Shown: one piece after another, positions 1 to 9,234 of the stretch
Position numbering within the stretch: position 1 is the stretch's first letter
Layout: every line of letters starts with the position of its first letter
Source of the DNA: Iocasia fonsfrigidae
Lineage (GTDB): Bacteria; Bacillota; Halanaerobiia; Halanaerobiales; DTU029
Length of the DNA stretch: 64,000 nt
NCBI RefSeq assembly: GCF_017751145.1
Contig: NZ_CP046640.1
Location: forward strand, 2,398,137-2,462,136
Reading direction: 5' to 3'
Notes under the pieces: model-generated
The model's input: only the letters and a program-made list of their open reading frames with translations
What the model was told of the DNA's origin: nothing
The model's database searches: none
Position numbers and translations under genes: made by a program

Positions 1-179
1 TCAATTATAGCTATCTCTTCACCACTATTATTATAAAACATAATCTTATAATCAAGTCCTTTAATTACCTCTCCTACCACAGCCGGATTAATATCCCTCT
101 CCTTCATCCTTCTTAAAGCATGTGTAGTAGTTTCAATCCTGAAACCATAATCAATAATACTAAACTCAGCCAATAACAT
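1..179 (-). CDS. DUF4258-like small protein, 3' end outside window
   Basis: The frame is open from an ATG at 177-179 to the window edge, about 59 codons. A strong ribosome binding site (GAGGGGGG) lies just upstream. The translation has the pattern TTHALRRMKERDINP followed by VVGEVIKG and a short beta-rich stretch. This matches the 'tHa..RM.eRgI....v..vi..G' core of DUF4258-type proteins, which are small RelE-like fold proteins of mostly unknown role, some of them toxin-like. It lies downstream of the DUF1292 gene on the same strand but behind a terminator, so it is probably its own unit. The family call rests on the motif alone. Confidence 0.6.
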   Translation of the reverse strand, partial: MLLAEFSIIDYGFRIETTTHALRRMKERDINPAVVGEVIKGLDYKIMFYNNSGEEIAII

Positions 180-277
180 AATTAGCCCCCCTCTAGTTTC
201 TCTTAATAACATTATTTCCAGATAAGAAAAACTTATACTGTCAAAAATTGAGAGCAATTAACTATGCTATTGAGGAA

Positions 278-302
278 CAAAAAAGAGCCCCTTAAGGACT
301 CC
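278..302 (-). terminator. Rho-independent terminator after the DUF1292 gene
   Basis: Read on the minus strand, GAGTCC and GGGCTC form a 6-bp stem around a short TTAAG loop, followed directly by six T residues. It ends the alaS-to-DUF1292 gene run. Confidence 0.7.
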
Positions 303-328
303 AATTATTAGTCTATTATGTAATTTTA

Positions 329-598
329 CTATAACTCTAAATAAGCCTGTCTCACTTTAGCAAATTCTTCATCATTATCAATATGTGCTAAAACCTCTTC
401 ACCTTCGTTACCAATCAATTTCATAACAAAGGCTTCCTGTTCTTCATCATCCGCATTTTCAGCCGGGACCATAATAAAATAGCGCTGACTGTCAAGATTT
501 AACTCCTCTTCTATCACATATTTTTCTTCATTTTCTCCATCATTTATAATTAATTGTCCTTCTTTTTCATTGATCCAAAAAGTCCCTTCTTTATTCAT
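329..598 (-). CDS. DUF1292 family protein (YrzB-like)
   Basis: This 89-residue acidic protein has the core of DUF1292: a conserved ...YFIMVPAENADDEEQEAFVMKL segment (shown in part as YFIMVPAENADDEEQEA) and a C-terminal FAKVRQAYLEL tail. The family is widespread in Firmicutes, usually encoded next to ruvX, and its function is unknown. The ATG follows a GAGGGGGAAG ribosome binding site and overlaps the ruvX stop codon (ATGA), so the two are translationally coupled. It is the last gene before the terminator at 278-302. I see no signal peptide or membrane segment. Confidence 0.9.
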   Translation of the reverse strand: MNKEGTFWINEKEGQLIINDGENEEKYVIEEELNLDSQRYFIMVPAENADDEEQEAFVMKLIGNEGEEVLAHIDNDEEFAKVRQAYLEL

Positions 599-1041
599 AT
601 ACTCTTCCCCCTCTTTTCCTTGTTTTTTTTCCTATTCTTCAAGTCAAGATAACCCTGTAATATCAGGGCTGCTGCCACAGCATCAATTACATCCTTACGC
701 TTACTCCGGCTTAAGTCTGCCTCCAGAAGTACTCTTTCTGCTGCTACAGTAGTCAGCCTTTCATCCCATAAGTTGACTGGAATATCTACCCTTTTCCGTA
801 GAAAATTTACAAATTGATTTGTCTTTTCTACCCTTGGACCCAGGGTTCCATTCATATTTATAGGAAAGCCTACCACAATCTCTGTTATTTGATACTCCTC
901 AAGATAGTCCTGTAATTTAATAAAGTCTTCTGTAAGATTTTTGCGCCGAATAACCCCTTTACTCTGGGCTGTCAGACCCAGGACATCACTAATTGCCACA
1001 CCTATTGTTTTATCACCATAATCAAGACCCATTATCCGCAA
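595..1041 (-). CDS. ruvX: YqgF/RuvX family RNase H-fold nuclease
   Basis: This 148-residue protein begins MRIMGLDYGDKTIGVAISD, the first catalytic-Asp strand of the RNase H-fold YqgF/YrrK family. It continues with EIVVGFPINMNGTLGPR and LWDERLTT, then ends with the SRSKRKDVIDAVAAALILQGYL block that carries the last acidic residues. Family members are proposed Holliday-junction resolvases or 16S rRNA 5'-end processing nucleases. The start is a TTG nine bases after GGGGG; an ATG three codons later lacks good spacing. Its position between IreB/alaS genes and DUF1292 is the usual Firmicute order. Confidence 0.93.
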   Translation of the reverse strand: MRIMGLDYGDKTIGVAISDVLGLTAQSKGVIRRKNLTEDFIKLQDYLEEYQITEIVVGFPINMNGTLGPRVEKTNQFVNFLRKRVDIPVNLWDERLTTVAAERVLLEADLSRSKRKDVIDAVAAALILQGYLDLKNRKKNKEKRGKSI

Positions 1042-1068
1042 TTACTATAACCCCCAAAATTCTTATAA

Positions 1069-2610
1069 CTATTGCAAACCAAAAACCGCCAGACTATCAG
1101 GCTCCATAACCACAACTTTAATAGCAAAACCAAGCCTTGGTAATTTACTCTGCTCTGTCTTAATATTGAAATCATTTATATTAGAATATCCTTTTAAGAA
1201 ATCCCTGGCAGCGGCAATATCCATACCAAGTAAACTATCAGCTAAATCATCTGTATCAATAGCAGGTATAACAGGTGCCAGTAACCCCATTGTTATATTA
1301 TACATTCCCTGACCAGCATCTTCAAGTTTAAGTTCAGTAATATTAACACCTGAACTCATTAACTGCATATTATTATCTAGTTTATCCTGGATTATTCTGG
1401 TGGCCAGCCTATCTAATTCATTATTCCTTATTAAATACCCACTAGCGGTTAAACTCGCTGTTGCCTTAAGTGTGTCAGCCTCATCACCTACCTGATGATT
1501 AAAATTAATCTCAGGTTTAGAATAGCTCAAGCCCTCTTCAATGATGTAATAATTCCCTCCCAATTTTTTATACATCCTGGTAACCAGTTTTGATTCTAAT
1601 TCTTCTTTAATACTTGACTTTAAACTAGCTAGATCATTTTCAGTAACAAAGGGTATCCTTTTATCCCTACCACCACTTGTCGGTTCAGGGTTAATAACAT
1701 GGATGTCTTCTAATTTATGGACAAAGGTATTAATTCTCCCAATACCAACATTAGCAGTACTACCTTTTTCTAAGGCCTCAATTCTAACCTCACCCATACC
1801 AGCCTTCATACCTACAGCTACATCCATTAAATAATCCACTGTTAGCTTTGGTACGACAAGCTCCTCTAAAGTCTGATATTTTTTTCCGTCAGAGGTACTT
1901 AGCCAAGTAGCAGCCGGTATTCTTACATCCTCAGACCGCTCATTAATAATTTTAACTATACCTGATGATTTTGTCTCCCCAAGAAGTCTAATTCCAGTAG
2001 TTTTTACTTCATCTTCCCCAGTAATCTCTACCTCAGTCTGGTGGATAGGTAGTCTTTTACTATCCCAGTCAATCCTGGTAAGGCTGGTAGAGCCGGCAAT
2101 ATTAAATTGATAGTTCATCTCTTTTACTACTGGTCTTATTTCAATTATTACAGTAGGATATAGAAAATAAAAATAGGCCATAACTAGGATCAGCAAACAA
2201 AGAAAAACACCCATTAAAGCTGAAAAAACATTTCCCCTCTTTTCCTTTCCTAAACTGTCATCATTATCATCAAAGTTTTGTTCTTTTCCTGCGGCTTCTG
2301 CCTGAAAGGGAATATTTCTTTCCAGAGCATTGAGGTCAGGATAGATTACAAAATTAGAGCTAATTACCTTATCAGCTAAAACAGGGTCTGGATTGATAAA
2401 AATAATTTCTTTTTTATACCTATCAGCATATTTTTTAATTAATTTTAAATTAACTGTACTATTTAAAATTAATAAACCATTACGTATCACAAGTGCAAGT
2501 TTATCAACAGGGGTAGTCCTGATTAATTCTATTAAGTCCCTAACTCCTTCTTCTTCATCTATATAAAAAACCCTATAGCCCCTTACTTTCAAGATAAACC
2601 ATCCCTTCAT
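1069..2610 (-). CDS. Membrane-anchored protein with baseplate-J-like domain
   Basis: The 513-residue protein has a cytoplasmic N-terminal part of about 130 residues with an acidic linker, and one membrane helix near residues 131-150 (LMGVFLCLLILVMAYFYFLY). A long extracytoplasmic part follows. Residues of about 220-300 (KSSGIVKIINERSEDVRIPA, then VAVGMKAGMGEVRIEALEKG, GSTANVGIG) resemble the beta-rich baseplate J / gp47-like fold. It overlaps the FtsA-like gene upstream by 38 bases, so the two are probably coupled. A later TTG near residue 7 is an alternative start. I infer a cell-envelope assembly role with the FtsA-like partner. A phage origin is unlikely because no other phage gene is near. 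Confidence 0.6.
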   Translation of the reverse strand: MKGWFILKVRGYRVFYIDEEEGVRDLIELIRTTPVDKLALVIRNGLLILNSTVNLKLIKKYADRYKKEIIFINPDPVLADKVISSNFVIYPDLNALERNIPFQAEAAGKEQNFDDNDDSLGKEKRGNVFSALMGVFLCLLILVMAYFYFLYPTVIIEIRPVVKEMNYQFNIAGSTSLTRIDWDSKRLPIHQTEVEITGEDEVKTTGIRLLGETKSSGIVKIINERSEDVRIPAATWLSTSDGKKYQTLEELVVPKLTVDYLMDVAVGMKAGMGEVRIEALEKGSTANVGIGRINTFVHKLEDIHVINPEPTSGGRDKRIPFVTENDLASLKSSIKEELESKLVTRMYKKLGGNYYIIEEGLSYSKPEINFNHQVGDEADTLKATASLTASGYLIRNNELDRLATRIIQDKLDNNMQLMSSGVNITELKLEDAGQGMYNITMGLLAPVIPAIDTDDLADSLLGMDIAAARDFLKGYSNINDFNIKTEQSKLPRLGFAIKVVVMEPDSLAVFGLQ

Positions 2611-3814
2611 AATTATCTAGTTTAGCTCCATATAAGGCAAGAGAACGCGGAGTTGTATGTTCAACACCTGTCAGGAGTCTATTATTATCAGATATTTTAG
2701 CAATATTCTGTCCGTTTAGCAGTTTTATAAGCGGTTTTTGAATAAAGGGGAGACATTCCTGTAGATTTAATATACTAAAACCCTCTATCAATCCCTTTAA
2801 ACCACTACCCCCACCACAGAAATAAATATTAGCAGGTAGCGGCTCCCCGGCTGCTAATTCGTGTAGTGAAAACTCAATACCCTGATATAATATCTGTAAA
2901 TCCCCTTTTATTAATTTGTCTACCTGTTTATAATAATTACTTAGCTTTCGTTTGGAATAACTTAATTTAATAGCTTCTGCCTCTTGCAGTGAAACATGTA
3001 GATTCCTGGCCAGAGTACGGGTAAAAGCACGCCCCCCCATAGCAAACATCTTTGTCCCCTCTACACCACCATTTCTGAGCAATGCAAGATCAGTTGTTCC
3101 TCCACCAATATCAATTATTATGGCCCCAAACTCATATGACTCATTATTCATAATACCCTGAGCTACTGCATAAGGTTCTGCCACAGTACCTACAAGTTTG
3201 CAATTTAATTCCCTGGCAATAGTCCGAATAGCACCAAGCTGAACCAGCGGTGCAAAGGTATAAAAAACCACAAGATTAAGATTATTACCCTGAAATTGAT
3301 AAGGATTATTTACCCGGTATCCATCTATCTTAACCTCAACCAGGGAGTAGTGTATCAATTCAAGTTTAATATCACTTACTCCTGTTTCCTCTGCTGCCTT
3401 TTTAAGGGCTTGCTGGTAAGCCTTTTCCCGGCCCCTCTCAATCAACTCATTTAATTCCTTGTAATTTATTTTTTTATCTGAATTACTGCGAGCTTGTTTA
3501 ACAGAAATCAACACTCCTTTGACAAATTCACCAGCAATACCACTAACCATTTCCCTGGGTCGGTATGGTGTGTAGTTTTCAGCCCCTTTGACCGCTTTTC
3601 TGGCTGTTTTAACTACACCAACTATATTTGTAATTGCCCCTCCATCCATATTACCATAATCCTGTTTAACCCTGCTGAAACCTAAAATATTTTTCTCATC
3701 ATTATTATACTCAATAATAGCTGCCTTTAAATATTCTGTACCTATGTCAAGAATCAAACGATGTGAAAAATAACTCTTCTTCTTTTTGGCTAGTATAGAA
3801 TTTAATATACCCAT
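2573..3814 (-). CDS. FtsA/PilM-like actin-fold ATPase
   Basis: The protein of about 413 residues has the actin/Hsp70 ATPase core. Phosphate-1 motif LILDIGTEYLKAAIIEY is near residue 20, phosphate-2 motif IIIDIGGGTTDLALL is near 235, and the adenosine motif YFCGGGSGLKGLIEGF is near 335. This is the layout of FtsA and of PilM-type ATPases that dock on cytoplasmic tails of membrane partners. The start is the ATG at 3814 because GGAGGGTGAG sits just before it; a longer frame from 3829 would place the start on that ribosome binding site. The downstream baseplate-J-like membrane protein overlaps it and is the natural partner. It is not the main cell-division ftsA, whose usual neighbour ftsZ is absent. 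Confidence 0.75.
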   Translation of the reverse strand: MGILNSILAKKKKSYFSHRLILDIGTEYLKAAIIEYNNDEKNILGFSRVKQDYGNMDGGAITNIVGVVKTARKAVKGAENYTPYRPREMVSGIAGEFVKGVLISVKQARSNSDKKINYKELNELIERGREKAYQQALKKAAEETGVSDIKLELIHYSLVEVKIDGYRVNNPYQFQGNNLNLVVFYTFAPLVQLGAIRTIARELNCKLVGTVAEPYAVAQGIMNNESYEFGAIIIDIGGGTTDLALLRNGGVEGTKMFAMGGRAFTRTLARNLHVSLQEAEAIKLSYSKRKLSNYYKQVDKLIKGDLQILYQGIEFSLHELAAGEPLPANIYFCGGGSGLKGLIEGFSILNLQECLPFIQKPLIKLLNGQNIAKISDNNRLLTGVEHTTPRSLALYGAKLDNYEGMVYLESKGL

Positions 3815-3878
3815 TTTCTCACCCTCCATGATATATTATTACCATGTTTCTCCTATATTATTACCAATATAAGGATAA

Positions 3879-5969
3879 TTATTTATATAAATATAATAGT
3901 GTTAACATGGGAAAAAAAAGTATTGTTGCAGAAGCAACTACACCGGAATCATTTACCAAAATAGTAACTATACTACCGGCAAGCCCGCCGAAGAAACCTG
4001 CTTTAAGATAAGGTCTTTTTATAAAGAGATCTTTTAATCTAGGACCAGGTTTTTTGAAAACAAATAAGAGATAAATAATAAAAGCAAATATTACCCTGGT
4101 CCAGATTGTCCATCTTAATAATTTGAGATTCATACTTAATTTTCGTTTTATCACTAATAATATATACTGCCAGTCCCCCTGAATTATTCTAAAAACCGCC
4201 TGGCCAATATGACTCCTTATTCTCAAAAAGCCACTATAATCCAGATAAATAATTAGCAGAAATACTATTAAAGACAGCAGTATAATCCTAAAAACATTTT
4301 TTTTACCACTCAGGTAATAATATGTTATTCCTCCTGCCAAAAGAAAGGTAACCATCCCACCAAAATTTGCTCCCAGGGTTGGAGATCCGATTAGATAAAC
4401 TATTGACAAAAATATAGGCACAGCAGCTGGTATTAAATATTTTTCTATCCCATTCTTATAATCCCTGATTATTTCTATTAAGCCAGTAAAAGAGATCAAA
4501 AAACCCCCAATAAATATTCCCATATATTCATTACCAATTCCATAAAAGCGAGCACCAATTATTGAAGAATACCCCAGTAATGAATCAGCCATTAAAGAAT
4601 AATCATGAAAAAGGTCATAACCTATAGTAAGTATTGTAAGCAGAGCAATAAACACTACTCTATATAAATAATGCCGTATTAAACCTTCCACGACTATTAA
4701 CTCAACTAAGGTTAAAAATAGGAGTGAAAATATCATCGCAAATGCTGTAAGGATAGGTAGGTTAGAGATGATAAGATAATTGAAGGGTACAAACAATACT
4801 GCTATTAAAAGATATTCAGATATAAAGTTAATTATGCTAAAAGTTTTAAACTTACCCCAAACAATCCCCAAAATAGCAATTATAATTAATAAAAGTTGTA
4901 ACAAAATAAATCCTTTGATAAATACAGGCCGAAATTTAGAAATCAGAGTAATCCTTTTATTTAAGAGTTTTAATTCAGACCAGCTAAATTTGCCTGGGTA
5001 AGAAATTATTTTCATCTCCTGTTTAATACCATTAGTCAACATAAAGATTGACAGCAGGTCAGTAATCCTGATAACCCCTTTTCTACGGGTTGTTGATGTT
5101 GATAAATAACCTGGACAGATATTTCTCCCTGCCAGCAGGAGCCAACTCAATCTGGCACCCTGCCTGATCATCTTATCAGGGGGGGTAGGTACTATTATTC
5201 CTATCTGAGTTTCAGTCAGATCAAGTTGTGTTAATAAAAACCCCAGAAAGCTATCAACCCTTTCCAGAGCCTTTTGTTTCTCAAAGTTAATCATATCAAC
5301 TGGCAGCTGCCCTCTGAACTCCTCTATCCTGCTTAGATCCCCGGTTTCAATTACCAAAGCATCAACTAAACTGGTATACTGATAATAACGCTTTTTTATA
5401 GCCTGCCAGTTTGTCTGGTATCCCCAGGGATATTTGCTTAATTCCAGGCTTGTTAATAAATCCTTACCAACATCACCCCGGGGGATATAACCATTTTCAT
5501 CCATAAGCATGGCAACTACTGTTCTCTTTTCATTCCAGTATGTATCACTATTACCCAGTACAGCTATTTTAAGGTCATTTTCTCGGGCAATTTTTCCCCA
5601 TAAACCAATTTCCGGGTTATAGTTATTCCCCTTATTATCTTCTTTAATTAAGGAAATTTGATTATTCAAGACAGCAGAACCAATATTTCTTCCCGTTTGA
5701 GAATATTTACTTTCCAGACATTTTTTTCCGGCGCCAGCAGATAAATAGGCACTTTCAGTTTGCAAACGTCCTGCTGTCCGGACATTCATTAAACTAAAAG
5801 CACCTTTTTTTTGTAAATAATCTATATTTGGTGTTTTAGCAGAGTTGAGCTCATCCAGGCTCAATTTATCGGTAATAAGCCAGATTACCTGTGGTTGTTC
5901 TGCCCCCTGAGCAATGCCTGGTAGGAGAAAAAGTGTTAAGGCAGAGAGAAAAAACAGTAATCTCTTCAT
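3879..5969 (-). CDS. Alkaline-phosphatase-fold domain fused to polytopic membrane domain
   Basis: The 696-residue protein starts with a signal peptide (MKRLLFFLSALTLFLLPGIAQGA). An exported domain to about residue 330 resembles alkaline-phosphatase-superfamily proteins (VIWLITDKLSLDEL, TPNIDYLQKKGA). The canonical metal ligands are only partly recognisable. From about residue 345 on there are ten or more hydrophobic segments, including a GARFYGIGNEYMGIFIGGF loop and a final VNDSGVVASATILFF helix. Such fusions occur in Clostridia and Halanaerobiales without known function. It lies between ireB and the FtsA-like gene on the same strand, which suggests an envelope role. Confidence 0.6.
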   Translation of the reverse strand: MKRLLFFLSALTLFLLPGIAQGAEQPQVIWLITDKLSLDELNSAKTPNIDYLQKKGAFSLMNVRTAGRLQTESAYLSAGAGKKCLESKYSQTGRNIGSAVLNNQISLIKEDNKGNNYNPEIGLWGKIARENDLKIAVLGNSDTYWNEKRTVVAMLMDENGYIPRGDVGKDLLTSLELSKYPWGYQTNWQAIKKRYYQYTSLVDALVIETGDLSRIEEFRGQLPVDMINFEKQKALERVDSFLGFLLTQLDLTETQIGIIVPTPPDKMIRQGARLSWLLLAGRNICPGYLSTSTTRRKGVIRITDLLSIFMLTNGIKQEMKIISYPGKFSWSELKLLNKRITLISKFRPVFIKGFILLQLLLIIIAILGIVWGKFKTFSIINFISEYLLIAVLFVPFNYLIISNLPILTAFAMIFSLLFLTLVELIVVEGLIRHYLYRVVFIALLTILTIGYDLFHDYSLMADSLLGYSSIIGARFYGIGNEYMGIFIGGFLISFTGLIEIIRDYKNGIEKYLIPAAVPIFLSIVYLIGSPTLGANFGGMVTFLLAGGITYYYLSGKKNVFRIILLSLIVFLLIIYLDYSGFLRIRSHIGQAVFRIIQGDWQYILLVIKRKLSMNLKLLRWTIWTRVIFAFIIYLLFVFKKPGPRLKDLFIKRPYLKAGFFGGLAGSIVTILVNDSGVVASATILFFPMLTLLYLYK

Positions 5970-6032
5970 TCCTGTCCTTACTCCTTCTTTTTCCTTAAGT
6001 ATACCATAAAAAGGCCAATCCTATTCCAGGTA

Positions 6033-6299
6033 TTACAATAATTCCTGGAGGTAATTCCTTAAAAGTTCTTCTATGATATCATCTCTTTCAATTGTCCTGA
6101 CCATAGTCCTGGCATCATTATAACTGGTGATATATGCAGGGTCACCAGATAGCAAATAACCAACAATCTGATTGATAGGATTATACCCCTTATTCTCCAA
6201 TGCCTTATAAACCTTTTTTATTACATAGCCCGTTTCACTTAACTCTTCTTTGTTTAATTTAAACCTCATTGTCTTATCATTAAGATTATCTTCAGGCAT
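6033..6299 (-). CDS. IreB family regulatory phosphoprotein
   Basis: The 88-residue protein contains [18 protein letters not shown] and the block [20 protein letters not shown], then [20 protein letters not shown]. These are characteristic of the DUF965/YrzL/IreB family. In Enterococcus, IreB is a target of the IreK Ser/Thr kinase; the MRF threonine region near the N-terminus is the phosphorylated segment in that family. The ATG at 6299 is chosen because GGAAG lies seven bases upstream; a TTG one codon earlier is too close. Its place just downstream of alaS and before ruvX is the conserved Firmicute order (alaS-yrzL-yrrK). Confidence 0.92.
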   Translation of the reverse strand: MPEDNLNDKTMRFKLNKEELSETGYVIKKVYKALENKGYNPINQIVGYLLSGDPAYITSYNDARTMVRTIERDDIIEELLRNYLQELL

Positions 6300-6401
6300 C
6301 AAATCACTTCCTTTTTTAAGCCAGCCAGGCTTTAACTTTTCCTAAATTAATTATTATGTTATTTATAATATTCTTTGTTACCCTGCTAATTCCTCTTTAA
6401 T

Positions 6402-9032
6402 TTACTTATTTTCAATTATTTTTTTTGCCTCGGCTAAAGCCTCTGGAATCTTTTCAACCTTTTGTCCACCTGCCTGAGCCATATCCGGGCGGCCGCCTCC
6501 ACCTCCACCTGCTATCCTGGCAACCTGGCCAATAAGTTTCCCAGCATGATAACCCTTACTGAGCAGGTCTTCACTAACTGAAGCTACAAAAATAACCTTC
6601 TGGCCCAGGTCAGAAGCAAGGACAATTACCCCTGAACCCATCCTGGAATTTAACTGGTCAGATAATTTACGTAAACCCTCATTATCAATACCTTTTAATC
6701 CAGCAGTGAGCAAGGAAATACCATTAATTTCTTGTATATTATTTAACAGATCATCTACTTTCAAATTTGCTAATCTATCTTTCATTGACTTCACTTCATT
6801 TTCAAGTTCTTTCTGCTGATTTAACAGTGCTTTAACCCTCTCTAAAAGCCTGGACCGGTCAGTTTTCAGTAAAGAAGCAGTCTCAGCTATTAATTCCCTT
6901 TCTTTATTGACATAATTAATTACCTCCATACCTGTCACCGCTTCAATTCTTCTAATTCCAGCTGCAACACTTCCCTCACTAATAATCTTAAATGAACCAA
7001 TCTCAGCTGTCCAAGCAATATGTGTTCCACCACATAATTCTCTGCTATAGTCCCCCATAGTAACGACCCGGACATTTTTACCATATTTCTCCCCAAAAAG
7101 GGCAGTTGCTCCCATTTCACGTGCTTTATCTATTTCAGTCTCTATAGTCTCCACTCTGAGATTCTCCAGAATAACCTGGTTAACCTTTTTTTCTACTCCA
7201 TCAAGCTCAACAGCAGTCATTGCAGAGAAATGATTAAAATCAAAACGCAGTCTATTTGCTTCAACCAGTGAACCAGACTGATTAACATGTTCACCAAGTA
7301 CCTCTTTTAAAGCCTTATGAAGCAGGTGTGTTGCTGAATGATTACGGGCAGTAGCTTTTCTCAGGTCAGCATAAACCCTAGTTTCAACAGAACTGCCCTG
7401 TTTGATTACCCCTTTTTTAACCTCAACACTATGGACTATTAATTCTGCCTTTTTCCTGGTATCAAAGACCTCAGCTATATTTTCAGCTGTTCTTAGTATC
7501 CCTTGATCACCAATCTGGCCTCCACTCTCAGCATAAAAAGGTGTCTGATTAAGGATTACCTCTCCCTTTTCACCACTCTGTAGCCTATCAACAGATTTAC
7601 CATCTTTAATTATAGCAAGAATTTCTGCCTCGTTTTTTAAATCACCATAACCAACAAAATTAGTCCCTGACAGGTCTTTCTTTAATTTGCTATAGAGTAT
7701 TTCATTCCCGATTCCGCTAAAGCCTATATCCTCTCTGGCAGAACGTGCCCTTTCCCGTTGTTTTTCCATCTCTTTTTTAAATTCATCTTCATCAATGGAA
7801 AAATCCGCTTCTTCCAGAATATCCTTAGTTAAATCAAGGGGAAATCCATATGTATCATATAATTTAAAGGCATCTTTGCCTGATAGTGTATTCTGATTAC
7901 TTGCCTTTAATTTCCCTAACATCTCCTGAATAATGGATAAACCCTGGTCAAGGGTCTGTAAAAACCTTTCCTCCTCAGCTTTAACAATCCTACTGATATG
8001 CTCTTCCTTAACAGATAATTCAGGGTACCCAGCAGCCAGTGTGTCTATTACTACTGGAACCATACGGTACAAAAAGGGTTCTTGATAACCTAGTTTCCCA
8101 GCATAACGTACAGCCCTCCTCAAAATACGGCGAATAACATATCCCCGGCCCTCATTGCTCGGTAAAGCACCATCAAATACTGCCATAGTAATACCCCTGA
8201 TATGGTCAGCAATAACCCTGAAAGCAGTAATAGTATCTTCATCTCTAGTATAATTAATACCAGTATCCTTTGCTATATATTCTATCATTGGTTTTAATAG
8301 ATCTGTTTCATAATTAGATTCGCAATCCTGTAAGATAGAGGCAACCCTCTCTAAACCCATTCCTGTATCAATGTTCTTATTCGGCAGTGGAAGATATTCT
8401 CCATCCTCAGATTTATCATACTGAGTAAAGACAAGGTTCCATATCTCCAGAAAGCGGTCACCTTCACCACCAATTACATCCTCATCACCTGTTCCATACT
8501 CTTCTCCCCTATCATAATGTATCTCAGAGCAGGGGCCGCAAGGCCCAGTTCCTATCTCCCAGAAATTATCCTTTTTGCCCATACGTATTATCCTGTCTTC
8601 ACTAAGACCTATTTTATTATGCCAGATCTGAAAGGCTTCATCATCATTTTGATAGATAGTAATCCATAATCTCTCCTCAGGCAATTTTAATACTTCAGTT
8701 ACAAATTCCCAGGCCCAGGAAATAGCCTCTTCTTTAAAATAATCACCAAAAGAAAAATTACCCAGCATCTCAAAAAATGTATGGTGTCTGACTGTTTTAC
8801 CTACGTTTTCAATATCATTGGTTCTGATACATTTTTGACTGGTGGCAATCCTATTTCTTGGTGCTGTTTTACGTCCATCAAAATATGGTTTAAATGGTGC
8901 CATACCAGCATTAATCCACAGTATACTCGGATCATCCTGTGGTATTAGCGGTGCACTCGGCATAATTAAATGCCCCTTATCTTTAAAAAAATCCAGGTAA
9001 GCCTGTCTTATTTCATTGCCTGTCATTGACAT
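6402..9032 (-). CDS. alaS: Alanyl-tRNA synthetase
   Basis: The 876-residue length is typical. The class II catalytic core is at the N-terminus (INAGMAPFKPYF, RHHTFFEMLGNFSFGDYF, WEIGTGPCGPCSEIHYD, IDTGMGLERVASIL). The editing domain carries the HxxxH zinc motif NHSATHLLHKAL near residue 565 and CGGTH near 665. A coiled stretch at about 715-760 precedes the C-Ala domain ending GGGGGGRPDMAQAGG. It charges tRNA-Ala. A near-consensus promoter lies at 9186-9214. The 150-base leader has no T-box GGTGG motif, unlike pheS and thrS here. Confidence 0.97.
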   Translation of the reverse strand: MSMTGNEIRQAYLDFFKDKGHLIMPSAPLIPQDDPSILWINAGMAPFKPYFDGRKTAPRNRIATSQKCIRTNDIENVGKTVRHHTFFEMLGNFSFGDYFKEEAISWAWEFVTEVLKLPEERLWITIYQNDDEAFQIWHNKIGLSEDRIIRMGKKDNFWEIGTGPCGPCSEIHYDRGEEYGTGDEDVIGGEGDRFLEIWNLVFTQYDKSEDGEYLPLPNKNIDTGMGLERVASILQDCESNYETDLLKPMIEYIAKDTGINYTRDEDTITAFRVIADHIRGITMAVFDGALPSNEGRGYVIRRILRRAVRYAGKLGYQEPFLYRMVPVVIDTLAAGYPELSVKEEHISRIVKAEEERFLQTLDQGLSIIQEMLGKLKASNQNTLSGKDAFKLYDTYGFPLDLTKDILEEADFSIDEDEFKKEMEKQRERARSAREDIGFSGIGNEILYSKLKKDLSGTNFVGYGDLKNEAEILAIIKDGKSVDRLQSGEKGEVILNQTPFYAESGGQIGDQGILRTAENIAEVFDTRKKAELIVHSVEVKKGVIKQGSSVETRVYADLRKATARNHSATHLLHKALKEVLGEHVNQSGSLVEANRLRFDFNHFSAMTAVELDGVEKKVNQVILENLRVETIETEIDKAREMGATALFGEKYGKNVRVVTMGDYSRELCGGTHIAWTAEIGSFKIISEGSVAAGIRRIEAVTGMEVINYVNKERELIAETASLLKTDRSRLLERVKALLNQQKELENEVKSMKDRLANLKVDDLLNNIQEINGISLLTAGLKGIDNEGLRKLSDQLNSRMGSGVIVLASDLGQKVIFVASVSEDLLSKGYHAGKLIGQVARIAGGGGGGRPDMAQAGGQKVEKIPEALAEAKKIIENK

Positions 9033-9185
9033 CCTTATTTGTCCCCCTTAATTATTCCACTTATATGTAATTTCACAGTTAAGCGTATTGCATAATTGAT
9101 TATTGCACTGACCCAGCACTCCCGGTATCATACATTAAGGTTGCCCTGCAAAAAATCTATTATGAAAGAGCCTTAGTTATAATAA

Positions 9186-9214
9186 ATGATACTAAAAATC
9201 AGATTATTTGTCAA
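9186..9214 (-). promoter_or_regulatory. Sigma-A-type promoter for alaS
   Basis: On the minus strand TTGACA (9209-9214) is followed by exactly 17 bases and TATCAT (9186-9191). The implied start near 9179 gives an alaS leader of about 150 bases, which includes an inverted repeat (TGCAATAATCAATTATGCA) but no recognised riboswitch. Confidence 0.7.
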
Positions 9215-9234
9215 TTGTACTGATACAGTAAATG

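Noticed and set aside
1069-2610. Prophage baseplate module
   Set aside because: Only a fold-level likeness to baseplate J; the gene has a membrane anchor and sits in a housekeeping run with no other phage gene.
9033-9180. T-box leader for alaS
   Set aside because: The leader lacks the GGTGG T-box core and a stem I specifier context, although it has a promoter and an inverted repeat.
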